A DNA stretch of 62,680 nucleotides from positions 1 to 62,680 of the forward strand of contig JAWLBY010000022.1 of the NCBI GenBank assembly GCA_041687455.1. The letters run 5' to 3'. This DNA is from JAWLBY01 sp041687455 (GTDB lineage Bacteria; Pseudomonadota; Gammaproteobacteria; Xanthomonadales; Xanthomonadaceae). The notes beneath the pieces are model-generated. The model ran no database searches. It was not told the DNA's origin and saw nothing but the letters and a program-made list of their open reading frames with translations. The number at the start of each line of letters is the position of its first letter. Within the stretch, counting starts at the first letter, position 1. The position numbers were made by a program, and so were the translations under genes. Below, one piece after another: positions 33,387-42,367 of the stretch.

Positions 33387-34214
33387 ATGAAAATCGCCTC
33401 GTGGAACATCAATTCGCTCAATGTCCGGCTGCCGCACCTGCTGGACTGGCTGGGCCAGGCGGCGCCGGATCTGGTCGCGCTGCAGGAGACCAAGCTCGAG
33501 GACCACCGTTTCCCGCATGACGCGCTGCGCGAGGCCGGCTATCACGCGGTCTGCGCCGGCCAGAAAACCTATAACGGCGTCGCGCTGCTGTCGCGGCAGC
33601 CGCTGACCGACGTGCAGGTCGGTATCCCGGGTTTCGCCGATGAACAGCGTCGCGTGATCGCCGGCAGTTGCGGCGCGCTGCGGATCGTCGACCTGTACGT
33701 CGTCAATGGCCAGGCGGTCGGCAGCGACAAGTTCGACTACAAGCTGCGCTGGCTCGAGGCGCTGCACGGTTGGCTGGCCGACGAACTGCGCCGCCATCCG
33801 CAACTGGTCGTGCTGGGCGACTTCAACATCGCGCCGGACGATCGTGACGTGCATGACCCGCAGGCCTGGCATGAACAGGTGCTGTGCTCGAGCGCCGAAC
33901 GACAGGCGTTGCAGCGGCTGCTCGCGCTCGGCCTGCACGACAGCCTGCGGCTGTGTCACGCCGATGACGGACTGTTCAGTTGGTGGGATTACCGCGCAGC
34001 CGGGTTCCGCCGCAATCTCGGCCTGCGGATCGATCTGGTGCTGCTCAGCGACGCGCTGGCCGGTCGCTGCATCGGCGCCGGCATCGACCGCGAACCGCGG
34101 CGCTGGGAGCGGCCGAGCGACCACGCGCCGGTCTGGGTCGAGCTCGGCCTGCCGCTCGACAGCGCACAGCCGGCGGCCGACGCGGCGGCCCGGCCGGCCG
34201 AACTGATCGCGTGA
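33387..34214 (+). CDS. xthA: Exodeoxyribonuclease III
   Basis: A 275-residue endonuclease/exonuclease/phosphatase-fold AP endonuclease that cleaves abasic sites and trims 3' ends. Catalytic blocks are present: SWNINSLN, LQETKLED (metal Glu), GDFNIAPDDRDVHDP (Asp/Asn), RIDLVLLS and the terminal SDHAPVWV (His). The length is normal. ATG 33387 gives the canonical MKIASWNINS start. The upstream gap holds the divergent sRNA promoter. Confidence 0.93.
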   Translation: MKIASWNINSLNVRLPHLLDWLGQAAPDLVALQETKLEDHRFPHDALREAGYHAVCAGQKTYNGVALLSRQPLTDVQVGIPGFADEQRRVIAGSCGALRIVDLYVVNGQAVGSDKFDYKLRWLEALHGWLADELRRHPQLVVLGDFNIAPDDRDVHDPQAWHEQVLCSSAERQALQRLLALGLHDSLRLCHADDGLFSWWDYRAAGFRRNLGLRIDLVLLSDALAGRCIGAGIDREPRRWERPSDHAPVWVELGLPLDSAQPAADAAARPAELIA

Positions 34215-34257
34215 GTCGCTGCGCGGCAGCCCCGCCGCGCCCTGATCGCGGCCGCCG

Positions 34258-35553
34258 TCAGTCGCTCGGCCGCAGCATTTCCAGCGCCAGCGCCAGCATC
34301 GCGCGGGTACCGACCTGCAGCGCTTCCTCGTCGACGAAGAACTGCGGCGAATGGTTGTTCGGCACCGTGGCGAGATCGCGTCCGCGCGGGGTCGCGCCGA
34401 CGAAGAAATAGAAGCCGGGCACCTCGCGGGCGAAGTACGAGAAATCCTCGGCGCCGGTGATCAGACCGACCTCGGTGACCCGACCGTCGCCGATCACGCC
34501 ATTCAGCACCGGCACGGCCCGCGCGGTCAGCGCCGGGTCGTTGGCGGTGACCGGATTGCCGGCATCGGCCGGGATCGCGTGTTCGACGGTCGCGCCGTGC
34601 GCCGCGGCGACATGCTCGGCAGTCGCCCGCAACTGCTCGAACACCTGCGCACGCATGCCGTCGTCGAAGGTTCGGATCGTGCCGACCAGTTCGACCTGGT
34701 CCGGGATGATGTTGTAGCGGATGCCGCCCTTGATCGCGCCGAAGGTCAGCACCACCGGCAACCGGGCGATGTCGGCGCGACGGCTGACGATGTGCTGCGC
34801 GCTGCCGATCAGGTCGGCTGCGGCCGCAATCGGATCGACGCCGCCCCATGGCCGCGAGCCGTGCGTCTGACGGCCGCGGACGACGATCGAGAAGCGGTCC
34901 GACGCGGCCATCATCGGCCCGCTGCGATAGCCGATGTCGCCGACGTGCAGGTTCGCCCAGAGATGCAGGCCGAACATGGCGTCGGGCCGGAAACCCTCGA
35001 ACAGACCTTCGCGCAGCATCAGTTCGGCGCCGCCGTGCTCGCCTTCCGGCGCCCCTTCCTCGGCCGGCTGGAACACGAACATCACCTCGCCGGCGAGCTG
35101 GTCGCGGATGCCGACCAGCGCCTCGGCCACACCCATCAGGATCGCGGTGTGGGCATCGTGGCCGCAGGCGTGCATGACGCCGACCCGCTCGCCGCGGTAC
35201 TCGTCAGTGGCCTTCGATGCGAACGGCAGATCCAGCGTCTCGGTGACCGGCAGCGCATCCATGTCGGCGCGCAGTGCGATCTTGGGCCCCGGCCGACCGC
35301 CGCGCAGTACCGCGACCACGCCGTGGTGGGCGATGCCGGACTGCGGTTCCAGTCCGATCGCGCGCAGATGCTCGGCGACCAGCGCGGCGGTGCGTCGCTC
35401 GCGATTGCTGAGTTCCGGATGCTGGTGGATGTCCCGCCGCCAACCGCGAACCTTGGCATCGAGCGGTTCGGCCAGGTCCGCAACCGGAGTCGCGGCCGCT
35501 TCGACGAGAGGCGCCGCGAGCAGGCAGCCGATCAGCAGGGGAATCGTGCGCAT
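34258..35553 (-). CDS. Secreted M20-family metallopeptidase/amidohydrolase
   Basis: A 431-residue M20D-type protein with a signal peptide (MRTIPLLIGCLLAAPLVEAA). The metal motifs MHACGHDAHTAILMG and FQPAEEGAPEGEHGG and the downstream TGAEDFSYFA are those of amidohydrolases such as hippurate or N-acyl-amino-acid hydrolases. It should remove an acyl or amide group from small substrates in the periplasm. It is divergent from the YfiR-kinase pair. Confidence 0.9.
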   Translation of the reverse strand: MRTIPLLIGCLLAAPLVEAAATPVADLAEPLDAKVRGWRRDIHQHPELSNRERRTAALVAEHLRAIGLEPQSGIAHHGVVAVLRGGRPGPKIALRADMDALPVTETLDLPFASKATDEYRGERVGVMHACGHDAHTAILMGVAEALVGIRDQLAGEVMFVFQPAEEGAPEGEHGGAELMLREGLFEGFRPDAMFGLHLWANLHVGDIGYRSGPMMAASDRFSIVVRGRQTHGSRPWGGVDPIAAAADLIGSAQHIVSRRADIARLPVVLTFGAIKGGIRYNIIPDQVELVGTIRTFDDGMRAQVFEQLRATAEHVAAAHGATVEHAIPADAGNPVTANDPALTARAVPVLNGVIGDGRVTEVGLITGAEDFSYFAREVPGFYFFVGATPRGRDLATVPNNHSPQFFVDEEALQVGTRAMLALALEMLRPSD

Positions 35554-35723
35554 GGGGTCTCTCGGTGATGTCCGGACCGCTCATGCTATCCGTTCGGCGC
35601 CGGTCCGGCAGGCAACCGATGCGGAACGGCAGGATTGCGCAACGCCGGTCGCACTGGGCATGCTGGCGCTGCACGTCGCCGCTGGCGACCCGCTCGCGCT
35701 GTCCGATCGCAACGGAAGCCCGA

Positions 35724-36305
35724 ATGCCGACGATCCGCTCGATGATCCGCGGGGGATGTTGCCTGCTGGCATGGCTCGCGCTGGCGTGGCCGGTGTCGGC
35801 CGTCGACTGGGATCCGCACCGGGCGGCCGAAGTCGAAGCGGCCTACGTGGTCAATTTCGCCCGCTACACCGACTGGCCCGCGGCCACCTTCGAATACCCG
35901 CTCGAACCGCTGGTGATCGGCGTGGTCGGACCGCGCTGGCTCGCGCAGGGCGTACGGATCGCCGCCGCCGCGAGCGGTGGCGTGCGCGGCCGCCCGGTCG
36001 AGGTCGTCAACTGGCGCCGCGCGCCGCCCGCGCGGCTGCTCGCGCAGCGCAGACTGCATCTGTTGTTCATTGACGCCAGCACCGATCGCGATCCGGCGCC
36101 GCTGCTCGCCGTGCTGGCTGGGCGGCCGGTGCTGACGGTCGGCAACGGCGACGGCTTCGTCGATCGCGGTGGCATGCTCGGCCTGGTCCGCAGCGATCGC
36201 CGGATCGGCTTCAATGCCAATCCGCCGGCGATACGCGCGGCCGGCCTGACGCTGAGCTCGAAGGTGCTGAAGATGGCCGAGCGGCTGGCTGGAGAGGCGC
36301 CATGA
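35724..36305 (+). CDS. YfiR-family periplasmic protein
   Basis: A 193-residue DUF4154/YfiR protein with a signal peptide (GGCCLLAWLALAWPVSA) and the family pattern EVEAAYVVNFARYTDWP, NGDGFVDRGGMLGLV and IGFNANPPAIRAAGLTLSSKVLKMA. In Pseudomonas, YfiR represses the diguanylate cyclase YfiN through its periplasmic domain. The mature part here has no cysteine, so the redox-sensitive disulfides of the Pseudomonas protein are absent. The stop overlaps the kinase ATG by 4 bp, strongly implying the two proteins work together. The start could also be ATG 35742. Confidence 0.85.
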   Translation: MPTIRSMIRGGCCLLAWLALAWPVSAVDWDPHRAAEVEAAYVVNFARYTDWPAATFEYPLEPLVIGVVGPRWLAQGVRIAAAASGGVRGRPVEVVNWRRAPPARLLAQRRLHLLFIDASTDRDPAPLLAVLAGRPVLTVGNGDGFVDRGGMLGLVRSDRRIGFNANPPAIRAAGLTLSSKVLKMAERLAGEAP

Positions 36306-38167
36306 GGCGGCGACCGCTCGCGGGCGCATCGTTCGGCGACAAGCTGAGCTGGCTGCTGACGGTGACCAGTGGCGCGGCGCTGCTGGTCGCCGGCTCGGCG
36401 CTGGCGGTGCTCGACTATCTGGAAGTGCGGCGCGAATCGATCGCTGCGCTCGAGCTGCAGACCCGGATCGTCGCGGTCAACAGCAGCGCGCCACTGGCGT
36501 TCGGCGATCGGGCCAGCGGTGCCGAGATGCTGGCTGTGTTCCAGGCGCGGCCGCGGGTTGCCGAGGCGGTGGTCTACGACCGTAACGGCGAGCCGTTCGC
36601 GCGCTATGCCTGGTCGCTGGAGGCGCCGCCCGGCTTGCCGCCGCAACCAGCCGGGTTCGTCTGGCACGACCGCTGGCTGACACTGGCGATGCCGATCGTC
36701 GACCGCGGCGAGCAGCTCGGCATGCTGCAGGTCGTGCTCGACTTCGACCAGGTGCGGCTGCGCCTGTTCGGCAACCTGCTGCTGTCGACGCTGATCACGG
36801 CGGTCGCGACGCTGCTGGTGTTCCTGTTCTCGCGCGGCATCCGCAACGTGCTGATGCGGCCGATCGCGACACTGCACAACACGGTCCGAGCGGTCAGCAG
36901 CAGCGGCGACTACTCGCTGCGCGCGACCAAGCTCAGCGATGACGAACTCGGCGCATTCACCGACGCGTTCAACCACATGCTGGCGCGGATCGAGCAACAG
37001 GACCAGGAGATCAAGCTGGCCCGCGCCGACGCCGAGGCGGCCAGCCGGCTGAAGGACGAATTCCTTGCGACGCTGTCGCATGAGCTGCGCACGCCGCTGA
37101 CCCCGATCCTCGGCTGGGCGCAGATCCTGCGCCAGGTCGCCGCCGACCAGCCACGCGTGCTGCAGGGCGCCGAAGTGATCGAGCGCAATGCGCGGACGCA
37201 GGCGCAGATCGTCGACGATCTGCTCGACATGAGCCGGATCATCTCCGGCAAGTTGCGGCTGCGCCCGCTGCCGATCGACCTTTCGACCGTGGTCGAGGCC
37301 GCACTCGAGACCGTCGGCCCGGCCGCCGACGCGCGCCAGATCACGATCGACCGCCGGTTCGACCGCCCGCTGCCGACCGTGCTCGGCGACAGCCATCGGC
37401 TGCAGCAGGTGGTCTGGAACCTGCTGTCGAACGCGATCAAGTTCACCGACCACGGCGGCCGCGTGCAGGTCCGGCTGCGCGCGCTCGACCGCGATGTCGA
37501 GCTGGCCGTGATCGACAGCGGGCAAGGCATCCGGACCGAATTCCTGCCGTTCGTGTTCGATCGCTTCCGGCAGGCCGACAGCTCCAGCACGCGAACCCAC
37601 GGCGGACTCGGCCTCGGGCTCGCGATCGCCCGCCACCTGGTCGAGCTGCATGGCGGCACGATCGCAGTCGACAGCGGCGGACCGGGGCGCGGCGCCGAGT
37701 TCCGCGTCCGCCTGCCACAGGGCGGCCGTGGCAACGACCAGGCTGCGGACCGCACGCCCGATTCGGCGGCCAGCCCGACGCTGCCCAGCGGTCGTCTGGC
37801 CGGGCGCCGCGTGCTGCTGGTCGAAGACGACAGCGACACCCGCGAGATCATCTGCCAGTGGCTGGCCGGCGAAGGCGCCACGGTGCGTGCGGTCGGCTCG
37901 GCCGCCGAGGCATTCACCGAATTGCCACGCTTCGACCCGGACCTGCTGGTCAGCGACATCGGCATGGCTGGCTGCGACGGCATCGAGCTGATCCGTCGGC
38001 TGCGCGTGCTGCCGGGCCGGGATGCCGAACGGCTGCCGGCGGTCGCGGTGTCGGCCTTCGCGCGCTCGGACGATCGTGCGCTGGCGCTCGCGTCCGGCTA
38101 CCAGCGCCATCTGGCCAAGCCGCTCGAGCAGCGCGAGCTGATCGATGCGCTGGTCGTCCTGTCCTGA
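36302..38167 (+). CDS. CHASE8-type hybrid histidine kinase with C-terminal receiver
   Basis: A 621-residue hybrid kinase. TM1 (about 16-38) and TM2 (about 156-176) flank a periplasmic domain with the CHASE8 look (ALELQTRIVAVNSSAPLAFGD, PRVAEAVVYDRNG). HAMP (about 178-232), HisKA with H260 in FLATLSHELRTPLTPI, HATPase (NLLSNAIKFT, GLGLGLAIARHLVELHGG) and a receiver with D552 (LLVSDIGMAG) follow. CHASE8 is the sensor type of YfiN; here it drives a kinase rather than a GGDEF. The adjacent YfiR is the probable periplasmic regulator. The phosphorelay target is not in the window. Confidence 0.88.
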   Translation: MRRRPLAGASFGDKLSWLLTVTSGAALLVAGSALAVLDYLEVRRESIAALELQTRIVAVNSSAPLAFGDRASGAEMLAVFQARPRVAEAVVYDRNGEPFARYAWSLEAPPGLPPQPAGFVWHDRWLTLAMPIVDRGEQLGMLQVVLDFDQVRLRLFGNLLLSTLITAVATLLVFLFSRGIRNVLMRPIATLHNTVRAVSSSGDYSLRATKLSDDELGAFTDAFNHMLARIEQQDQEIKLARADAEAASRLKDEFLATLSHELRTPLTPILGWAQILRQVAADQPRVLQGAEVIERNARTQAQIVDDLLDMSRIISGKLRLRPLPIDLSTVVEAALETVGPAADARQITIDRRFDRPLPTVLGDSHRLQQVVWNLLSNAIKFTDHGGRVQVRLRALDRDVELAVIDSGQGIRTEFLPFVFDRFRQADSSSTRTHGGLGLGLAIARHLVELHGGTIAVDSGGPGRGAEFRVRLPQGGRGNDQAADRTPDSAASPTLPSGRLAGRRVLLVEDDSDTREIICQWLAGEGATVRAVGSAAEAFTELPRFDPDLLVSDIGMAGCDGIELIRRLRVLPGRDAERLPAVAVSAFARSDDRALALASGYQRHLAKPLEQRELIDALVVLS

Positions 38168-38206
38168 GCCGCCGCGCCGTGCGATCGACGCGGCAGGCCG
38201 GTGCGC

Positions 38207-39481
38207 TCAGCGGTCGCGAGGCAGGTAGCGTTCGAGCAGCTCGGTCTGCCGCGAACGCATCGACTGCGGCACGCCGGCAATCACGACCTGCTCGGCCCAG
38301 CTCGTGACCTCGAGCGGATCGCCGCTCCACAGCACCAGGTCGGCGACCTGGCCGACCGCGATCGTGCCGCGCTCGGCCAGCCCGAAGATCTGCGCCGGAG
38401 TGCGGGTCAGCGCGGCCAGCGCGACGTCCCACGGCAGGCCGTTGGCCACCGCGTTGCCGGCCAACTGGCGGATCTTGCGCGCGTTGTGGGTCGCGTCGTC
38501 GGCCTGGTTGAACGCGATCGTGACGCCGGCGGCGTGCAGCAGCGCCGCGTTGTCGAGCCGCGAGCCGAGCGTGTCGAAACTGCTCGGCCGATTCTGCAGC
38601 GGATCGAGCAGTACCGGCACGCCCGCCGCGGCCAGCCGCTCGGCCACCTTCCACGCTTCGGCGCCGCCGGCGATCACTGCGCGAACGCCGTGCCGCTCGG
38701 CAAATTTCAGCACCTGCCGGATGTCGGCGGCACGGTCGACCTGGAACACGATCCGGCCGCCGTCGAGGAAGCGCTTCAGCGCGGCGCGTCCCTGCGGCGT
38801 CAGCAGCGCATGATCGCCGGCGTCGGCGCCACGTGCTTCGGCCACCGCCTGCTCGAGCAGCATGAACTGCGCCGCACGCGAGCCACCGGCCAGCGCCGAG
38901 GCGTCGGCGCCGAGGTCGACGAACAGCGTCCGCGACCCGGCCAGCTCGGCATCGGAGACGCCGTCGAGACTGACCGCGGCGCCCTGCCCGGTCACGAAAC
39001 TGCTGCCCGGTCGACCGGACGGCGCCAGCATCGTGAAGGTCAGCCCTTCGACCCGATTGACGGCGATCACCGAGGATTCCGGGTTGTACGCATAGAGCAG
39101 GTCGAACTCCGGACGCCACTGGACGTCCTGGGCCGGCTGTTGGGCGCCGAACGCCAGCGCGTGGTCGACCGTGGTCGCTTCGGCCGGGATCTCTTCCAGT
39201 CCAAGCCCGGTCAGGCCGGCAAACAGCCCCGGCGTCAGCGGCCGGCCGCCCGCCTCGAGCACCGGCGCCCCGGCCGGGGCGTTCAGGCCGGGGCCGATCG
39301 CTGCGATCCGGCCGTCGCGGACCAGCACGTCGGCCTGTTCGATCCGGCCCGCCTCGCCGCCGGTATGGACGGTCGCATTGCGGATCAACAGCGATTGCGC
39401 CTGCGCAGCAACGCTCGCCGCGCACAGGAGGCCGGCGGCAGCCAGCAGCGGCAGTCGGCGGAGGGACGGAACGCGGCTCAT
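38207..39481 (-). CDS. Amidohydrolase-fold protein lacking metal ligands
   Basis: A 424-residue secreted protein (signal peptide ending SVAAQA) of the amidohydrolase superfamily: IRNATVHTGG at the N-terminus, LTPGL, and RGTIAVGQVADLVLWSGDP at the end. The HxH of the metal site is replaced by L90-T-G92 in PGLFAGLTGLG. Positions that hold VHCYRADE and FHHGVEAYK in its neighbour read FQVDRAAD and IAGGAEAWK. It is almost certainly not a metal hydrolase. ATG 39481 overlaps the stop of the intact amidohydrolase (ATGA), pointing to a coupled enzyme/pseudoenzyme pair. Confidence 0.85.
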   Translation of the reverse strand: MSRVPSLRRLPLLAAAGLLCAASVAAQAQSLLIRNATVHTGGEAGRIEQADVLVRDGRIAAIGPGLNAPAGAPVLEAGGRPLTPGLFAGLTGLGLEEIPAEATTVDHALAFGAQQPAQDVQWRPEFDLLYAYNPESSVIAVNRVEGLTFTMLAPSGRPGSSFVTGQGAAVSLDGVSDAELAGSRTLFVDLGADASALAGGSRAAQFMLLEQAVAEARGADAGDHALLTPQGRAALKRFLDGGRIVFQVDRAADIRQVLKFAERHGVRAVIAGGAEAWKVAERLAAAGVPVLLDPLQNRPSSFDTLGSRLDNAALLHAAGVTIAFNQADDATHNARKIRQLAGNAVANGLPWDVALAALTRTPAQIFGLAERGTIAVGQVADLVLWSGDPLEVTSWAEQVVIAGVPQSMRSRQTELLERYLPRDR

Positions 39482-40866
39482 CGGCTCACCTCGGCAGTCG
39501 GCTGGCCCAGCAGGAAGTCGGAACGCGGCGCGGCGGCCGGCGCGGCGCGGTCGAAACGCAACGCGCCGTCGATCCAGACCCGGTCGACCTTGGCGTAGAC
39601 GCTGAACGGATCGCGGTCCCACAACACGACGTCGGCCATCTTGCCTGCCTCGAGCGTGCCGGTCCGGTCGGCGATGCCGAGCGCCCGCGCTGCATTGGCG
39701 GTCAGCCAGCGGATCGCCCGTTGCGGTGGAATGTCGAACCCGGCACGGCGGCCGCGCGCCATTGCCTTGGCGGTCTCCTGGTTCAGCCGCTGGATGCCTT
39801 CGGGCGAATCGGAATGCGTCACCGCACAGCTATCGGCCGGCGCGTCGACCAGCGCCAGGTTCTCGACGATGCCGTCATAGGCCTCGGCCTTGAAGCCCCA
39901 CCAGTCGGCCCACAGCGCGCCGCAGATACCGCGCTCGGCCAGGCGGTCGGCCAGCTTGTAGGCCTCGACGCCATGATGGAATGCGGCGATCCGGAAGCCG
40001 AACTCGTCGGCCAGGTCGATCATGTTGGCCATCTCGTCGGCGCGGTAGCAGTGCACCTGCACGGTGATTTCGCCGGCCAGCACGCCGGCCAGCGTCTCCA
40101 GCTTCAGATCACGCCGCGGCGGCTTCGGCGGCTCGGCGTCGCGCTTGTTGCTCGGCTTGCCTTCCCACGCACTGCGTGCGCGGCGGTAGTCGTCCCACTG
40201 CCGGCGGTAGTCCTGCGCGTCGGCGAACGCCTGCCGGTAGCCGGCCATGTTGCCCATCCGCGTCATCGGTGCCCGCCGCTGGCCGCCGTAGTAGCGCTTC
40301 GGATTCTCGCCGCAGGCCATCTTCAGGCCGTGCGGCGCGCCCGGAAATTTCATCGCCTGGGCGGTCGTGGCCGGCACGTTCTTCAGTGTGACGCCACGGC
40401 CGCCGATCAGGTTGCCCGAGCCGGGCAGCACCTGCAGCGTGGTGATGCCGCCTTCGAGTGCGGTCTGGAAATCCGGATCCTGCGGCCACACCGCGTGCTC
40501 GGCCCAGACCCCGGCGGTGACCGGGTCGACCATCTCGTTGCCGTCGGAGTGGGCATCGAGGCCCGGGCTCGGATAGACGCCCAGGTGCGAATGCACGTCG
40601 ATCAGGCCCGGAGTGAGCCAGCGGCCAGCGGCGTCGACGACCTCCGCGTCACCGCCCTCGAGGCCGCGCCCGACGGCGGCGATCCGGCCGTCGCGCAGCA
40701 GCACGTCGGCCTCGTCGAGGCGTTCGCCAGTGCCGGTCAGCACGGTTGCATTGCGGATCAGCACGGCGGCCGCCGACGGTGCCGCGTAGGTGGACGGAAA
40801 CGGGCCGGCCATGACCGGCACAGCGGCGAGCATCAATGCGCTCGCCAGCGCGAAACGTGGCGTCAT
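39478..40866 (-). CDS. Secreted metal-dependent amidohydrolase
   Basis: A 462-residue amidohydrolase with a signal peptide (about 1-22). The metal motifs are intact: H92-S-H94 in GLIDVHSHLG, VHCYRADE, AFHHGVEAYK and THSDSPEG. An unusual charged, proline-rich insertion (WEGKPSNKRDAEPPKPPRR) lies in the middle. The C-terminal ADVVLWDRDPF strand is typical of imidazolonepropionase-like members. The substrate is unknown. It is followed, with a 4-bp overlap, by a paralogue that has lost the metal site. Confidence 0.88.
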   Translation of the reverse strand: MTPRFALASALMLAAVPVMAGPFPSTYAAPSAAAVLIRNATVLTGTGERLDEADVLLRDGRIAAVGRGLEGGDAEVVDAAGRWLTPGLIDVHSHLGVYPSPGLDAHSDGNEMVDPVTAGVWAEHAVWPQDPDFQTALEGGITTLQVLPGSGNLIGGRGVTLKNVPATTAQAMKFPGAPHGLKMACGENPKRYYGGQRRAPMTRMGNMAGYRQAFADAQDYRRQWDDYRRARSAWEGKPSNKRDAEPPKPPRRDLKLETLAGVLAGEITVQVHCYRADEMANMIDLADEFGFRIAAFHHGVEAYKLADRLAERGICGALWADWWGFKAEAYDGIVENLALVDAPADSCAVTHSDSPEGIQRLNQETAKAMARGRRAGFDIPPQRAIRWLTANAARALGIADRTGTLEAGKMADVVLWDRDPFSVYAKVDRVWIDGALRFDRAAPAAAPRSDFLLGQPTAEVSR

Positions 40867-41084
40867 CGAGCATAACTCCAGGCAATGACCGGTCGGCCGG
40901 GTTCGCCACGCTGAATAGCGTGGCGGCAAAAATCAAGTCCGGATGCGCCAGAACCCGGTCGCTCCGCGCCGAGCCGTGTCGTTCCGGGACGAGCGGCTGC
41001 CGGGAGCTGGCCGGCGGCTGAGCAGGCCCGCGGATCTGTTCCTGGATTCACGGTTTCTGCATGCGCCGCCATGTAAATTTCGTG

Positions 41085-41113
41085 TTAACCGCTTCCCGGC
41101 TTGCCGCTATAAT
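41085..41113 (+). promoter_or_regulatory. Strong sigma-70 promoter before the SPFH gene
   Basis: TTAACC (41085-41090), a 17-bp spacer and a perfect TATAAT (41108-41113) lie in the 304-bp gap between the divergent amidohydrolase and SPFH genes. The start would be near 41120, about 50 bp before the ATG. It probably also drives rsmG-parA-parB. Confidence 0.7.
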
Positions 41114-41170
41114 GTGCAGCATCACCGCATCTTTGTGCGCCAAGCCATTGTAGAGCCTGGTGTTTACGCC

Positions 41171-41623
41171 ATGATTGCGCTTGCCATCGTCATTGCCGGA
41201 TTGCTGCTGCTCGGCTTGCTCGCGGCCGGGCTCCGCCGGGTGCCGGAAGGCACGGTCTGCACCGTGCACCGATTCGGCCACTTCGTCCGCGCTCTCGGGC
41301 CGGGCCTGCACATGACATGGCCACTGATCGAGCAGATCGCGCACCGGATCGATCTCGTCGGCCATCAGGTCGAGCTGCAGGCGCAGTCCGAGGGCCGCTG
41401 CGCCGCGGTGGTCTACTTCCAGATCCTCGATCCCGAACGGGCCGGCGCGATCATCGAGCAGATCGACGCCACCGTCGAACAGGCCGCCCGCGGCCGACTG
41501 GCACAACTGGCCGCCCAACCGGGCGAACCCGAGCCGTTGGCCAGTCGGCTCAAGCAGGACCTGAACGGCCAGCTCGGCACGCTCGGCCTGCGCGTCACGC
41601 GCTGCCAACTGCGGACCGCCTGA
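41171..41623 (+). CDS. Short SPFH/band-7-like membrane protein
   Basis: A 150-residue protein with one N-terminal TM helix (1-20) and a short band-7-like region: RRVPEGTVCTVHRFGHFVRALGPGLHMTWPLIEQIAHRIDL is the typical opening of stomatin/prohibitin domains. The usual second half is much reduced and ends in LKQDLNGQLGTLGLRVTRCQL. Such proteins organise membrane complexes; no partner protease gene (NfeD type) is next to it. It lies upstream of rsmG. Confidence 0.75.
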   Translation: MIALAIVIAGLLLLGLLAAGLRRVPEGTVCTVHRFGHFVRALGPGLHMTWPLIEQIAHRIDLVGHQVELQAQSEGRCAAVVYFQILDPERAGAIIEQIDATVEQAARGRLAQLAAQPGEPEPLASRLKQDLNGQLGTLGLRVTRCQLRTA

Positions 41624-41704
41624 CCTGGCCGGTCGCGCCGGCGCGCGTTTGCCAGCGTCGCGCCGGCTGCCGATACTTGGCGGCCCTTTTGCGATCGACC
41701 CGAC

Positions 41705-42346
41705 GTGAGCGCCTTTCCGGAACTGGCCGACCGGCTCGAGCACGGCCTGGCATCCCTCGGCCTGCCGGGCGAACCGCTCGGTGCGCGGCTGCGCGAGTAT
41801 CTCGAGCTGCTGACCAAGTGGAACCGCGCCTACAACCTGACCGCGATCCGCGATCCGGCCGAGATGATCGACAAGCACCTGCTCGACTCGCTGGCGATCT
41901 GGCGCCACGCCGCCGGCTGCGAGTCGCTGGCCGACGTCGGCACCGGCCCCGGTCTGCCCGGCATCCCGCTGGCGCTGGCGCTGCCCGGACTGCATGTGTC
42001 GCTGGTCGAGACGGCCGGCAAGAAGGCCCGCTTCCTGCGCGAGGCGGTCCGCACCCTCGGCCTCGCAGAGCGCGTGCGGGTTCACGCCATGCGTGCCGAG
42101 CAGGTGCCCGAGTCGGGACGGCACGACTGTCTTGTCGCGCGCGCGTTCGGTACCCTTGCGCAGATCATCGAGGTCGGCGGACATCTGCTGCATCCGGGCG
42201 GCCGGCTGCTGGCGATGAAAGGGCGTCGACCCGATGACGAACTCGCCGCGCTGCCGCCAGGCTGGCGCCACACCGCGACTCATCCGCTGGTCGTGCCGGG
42301 ACTGGACGCCGAGCGGCACCTGATCATCGTCGAGCGGACCGCCTGA
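41705..42346 (+). CDS. rsmG: 16S rRNA m7G527 methyltransferase RsmG (GidB)
   Basis: A 213-residue RsmG, which methylates G527 of 16S rRNA with SAM. The motifs KWNRAYNLTAIRDPAEMIDKHLLDSL and ADVGTGPGLPGIPLAL are characteristic. The start is GTG 41705. It stands directly before parA-parB, the classic order near the replication origin in many Proteobacteria, although mnmG, dnaA and an origin are not seen here. Confidence 0.95.
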   Translation: MSAFPELADRLEHGLASLGLPGEPLGARLREYLELLTKWNRAYNLTAIRDPAEMIDKHLLDSLAIWRHAAGCESLADVGTGPGLPGIPLALALPGLHVSLVETAGKKARFLREAVRTLGLAERVRVHAMRAEQVPESGRHDCLVARAFGTLAQIIEVGGHLLHPGGRLLAMKGRRPDDELAALPPGWRHTATHPLVVPGLDAERHLIIVERTA

Positions 42347-42367
42347 GCGGCACGCAGGAGCGCCTTC

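Noticed and set aside
35864..38110. 748-residue minus-strand frame
   Set aside because: Antisense to the YfiR-kinase pair; composition typical of a shadow.
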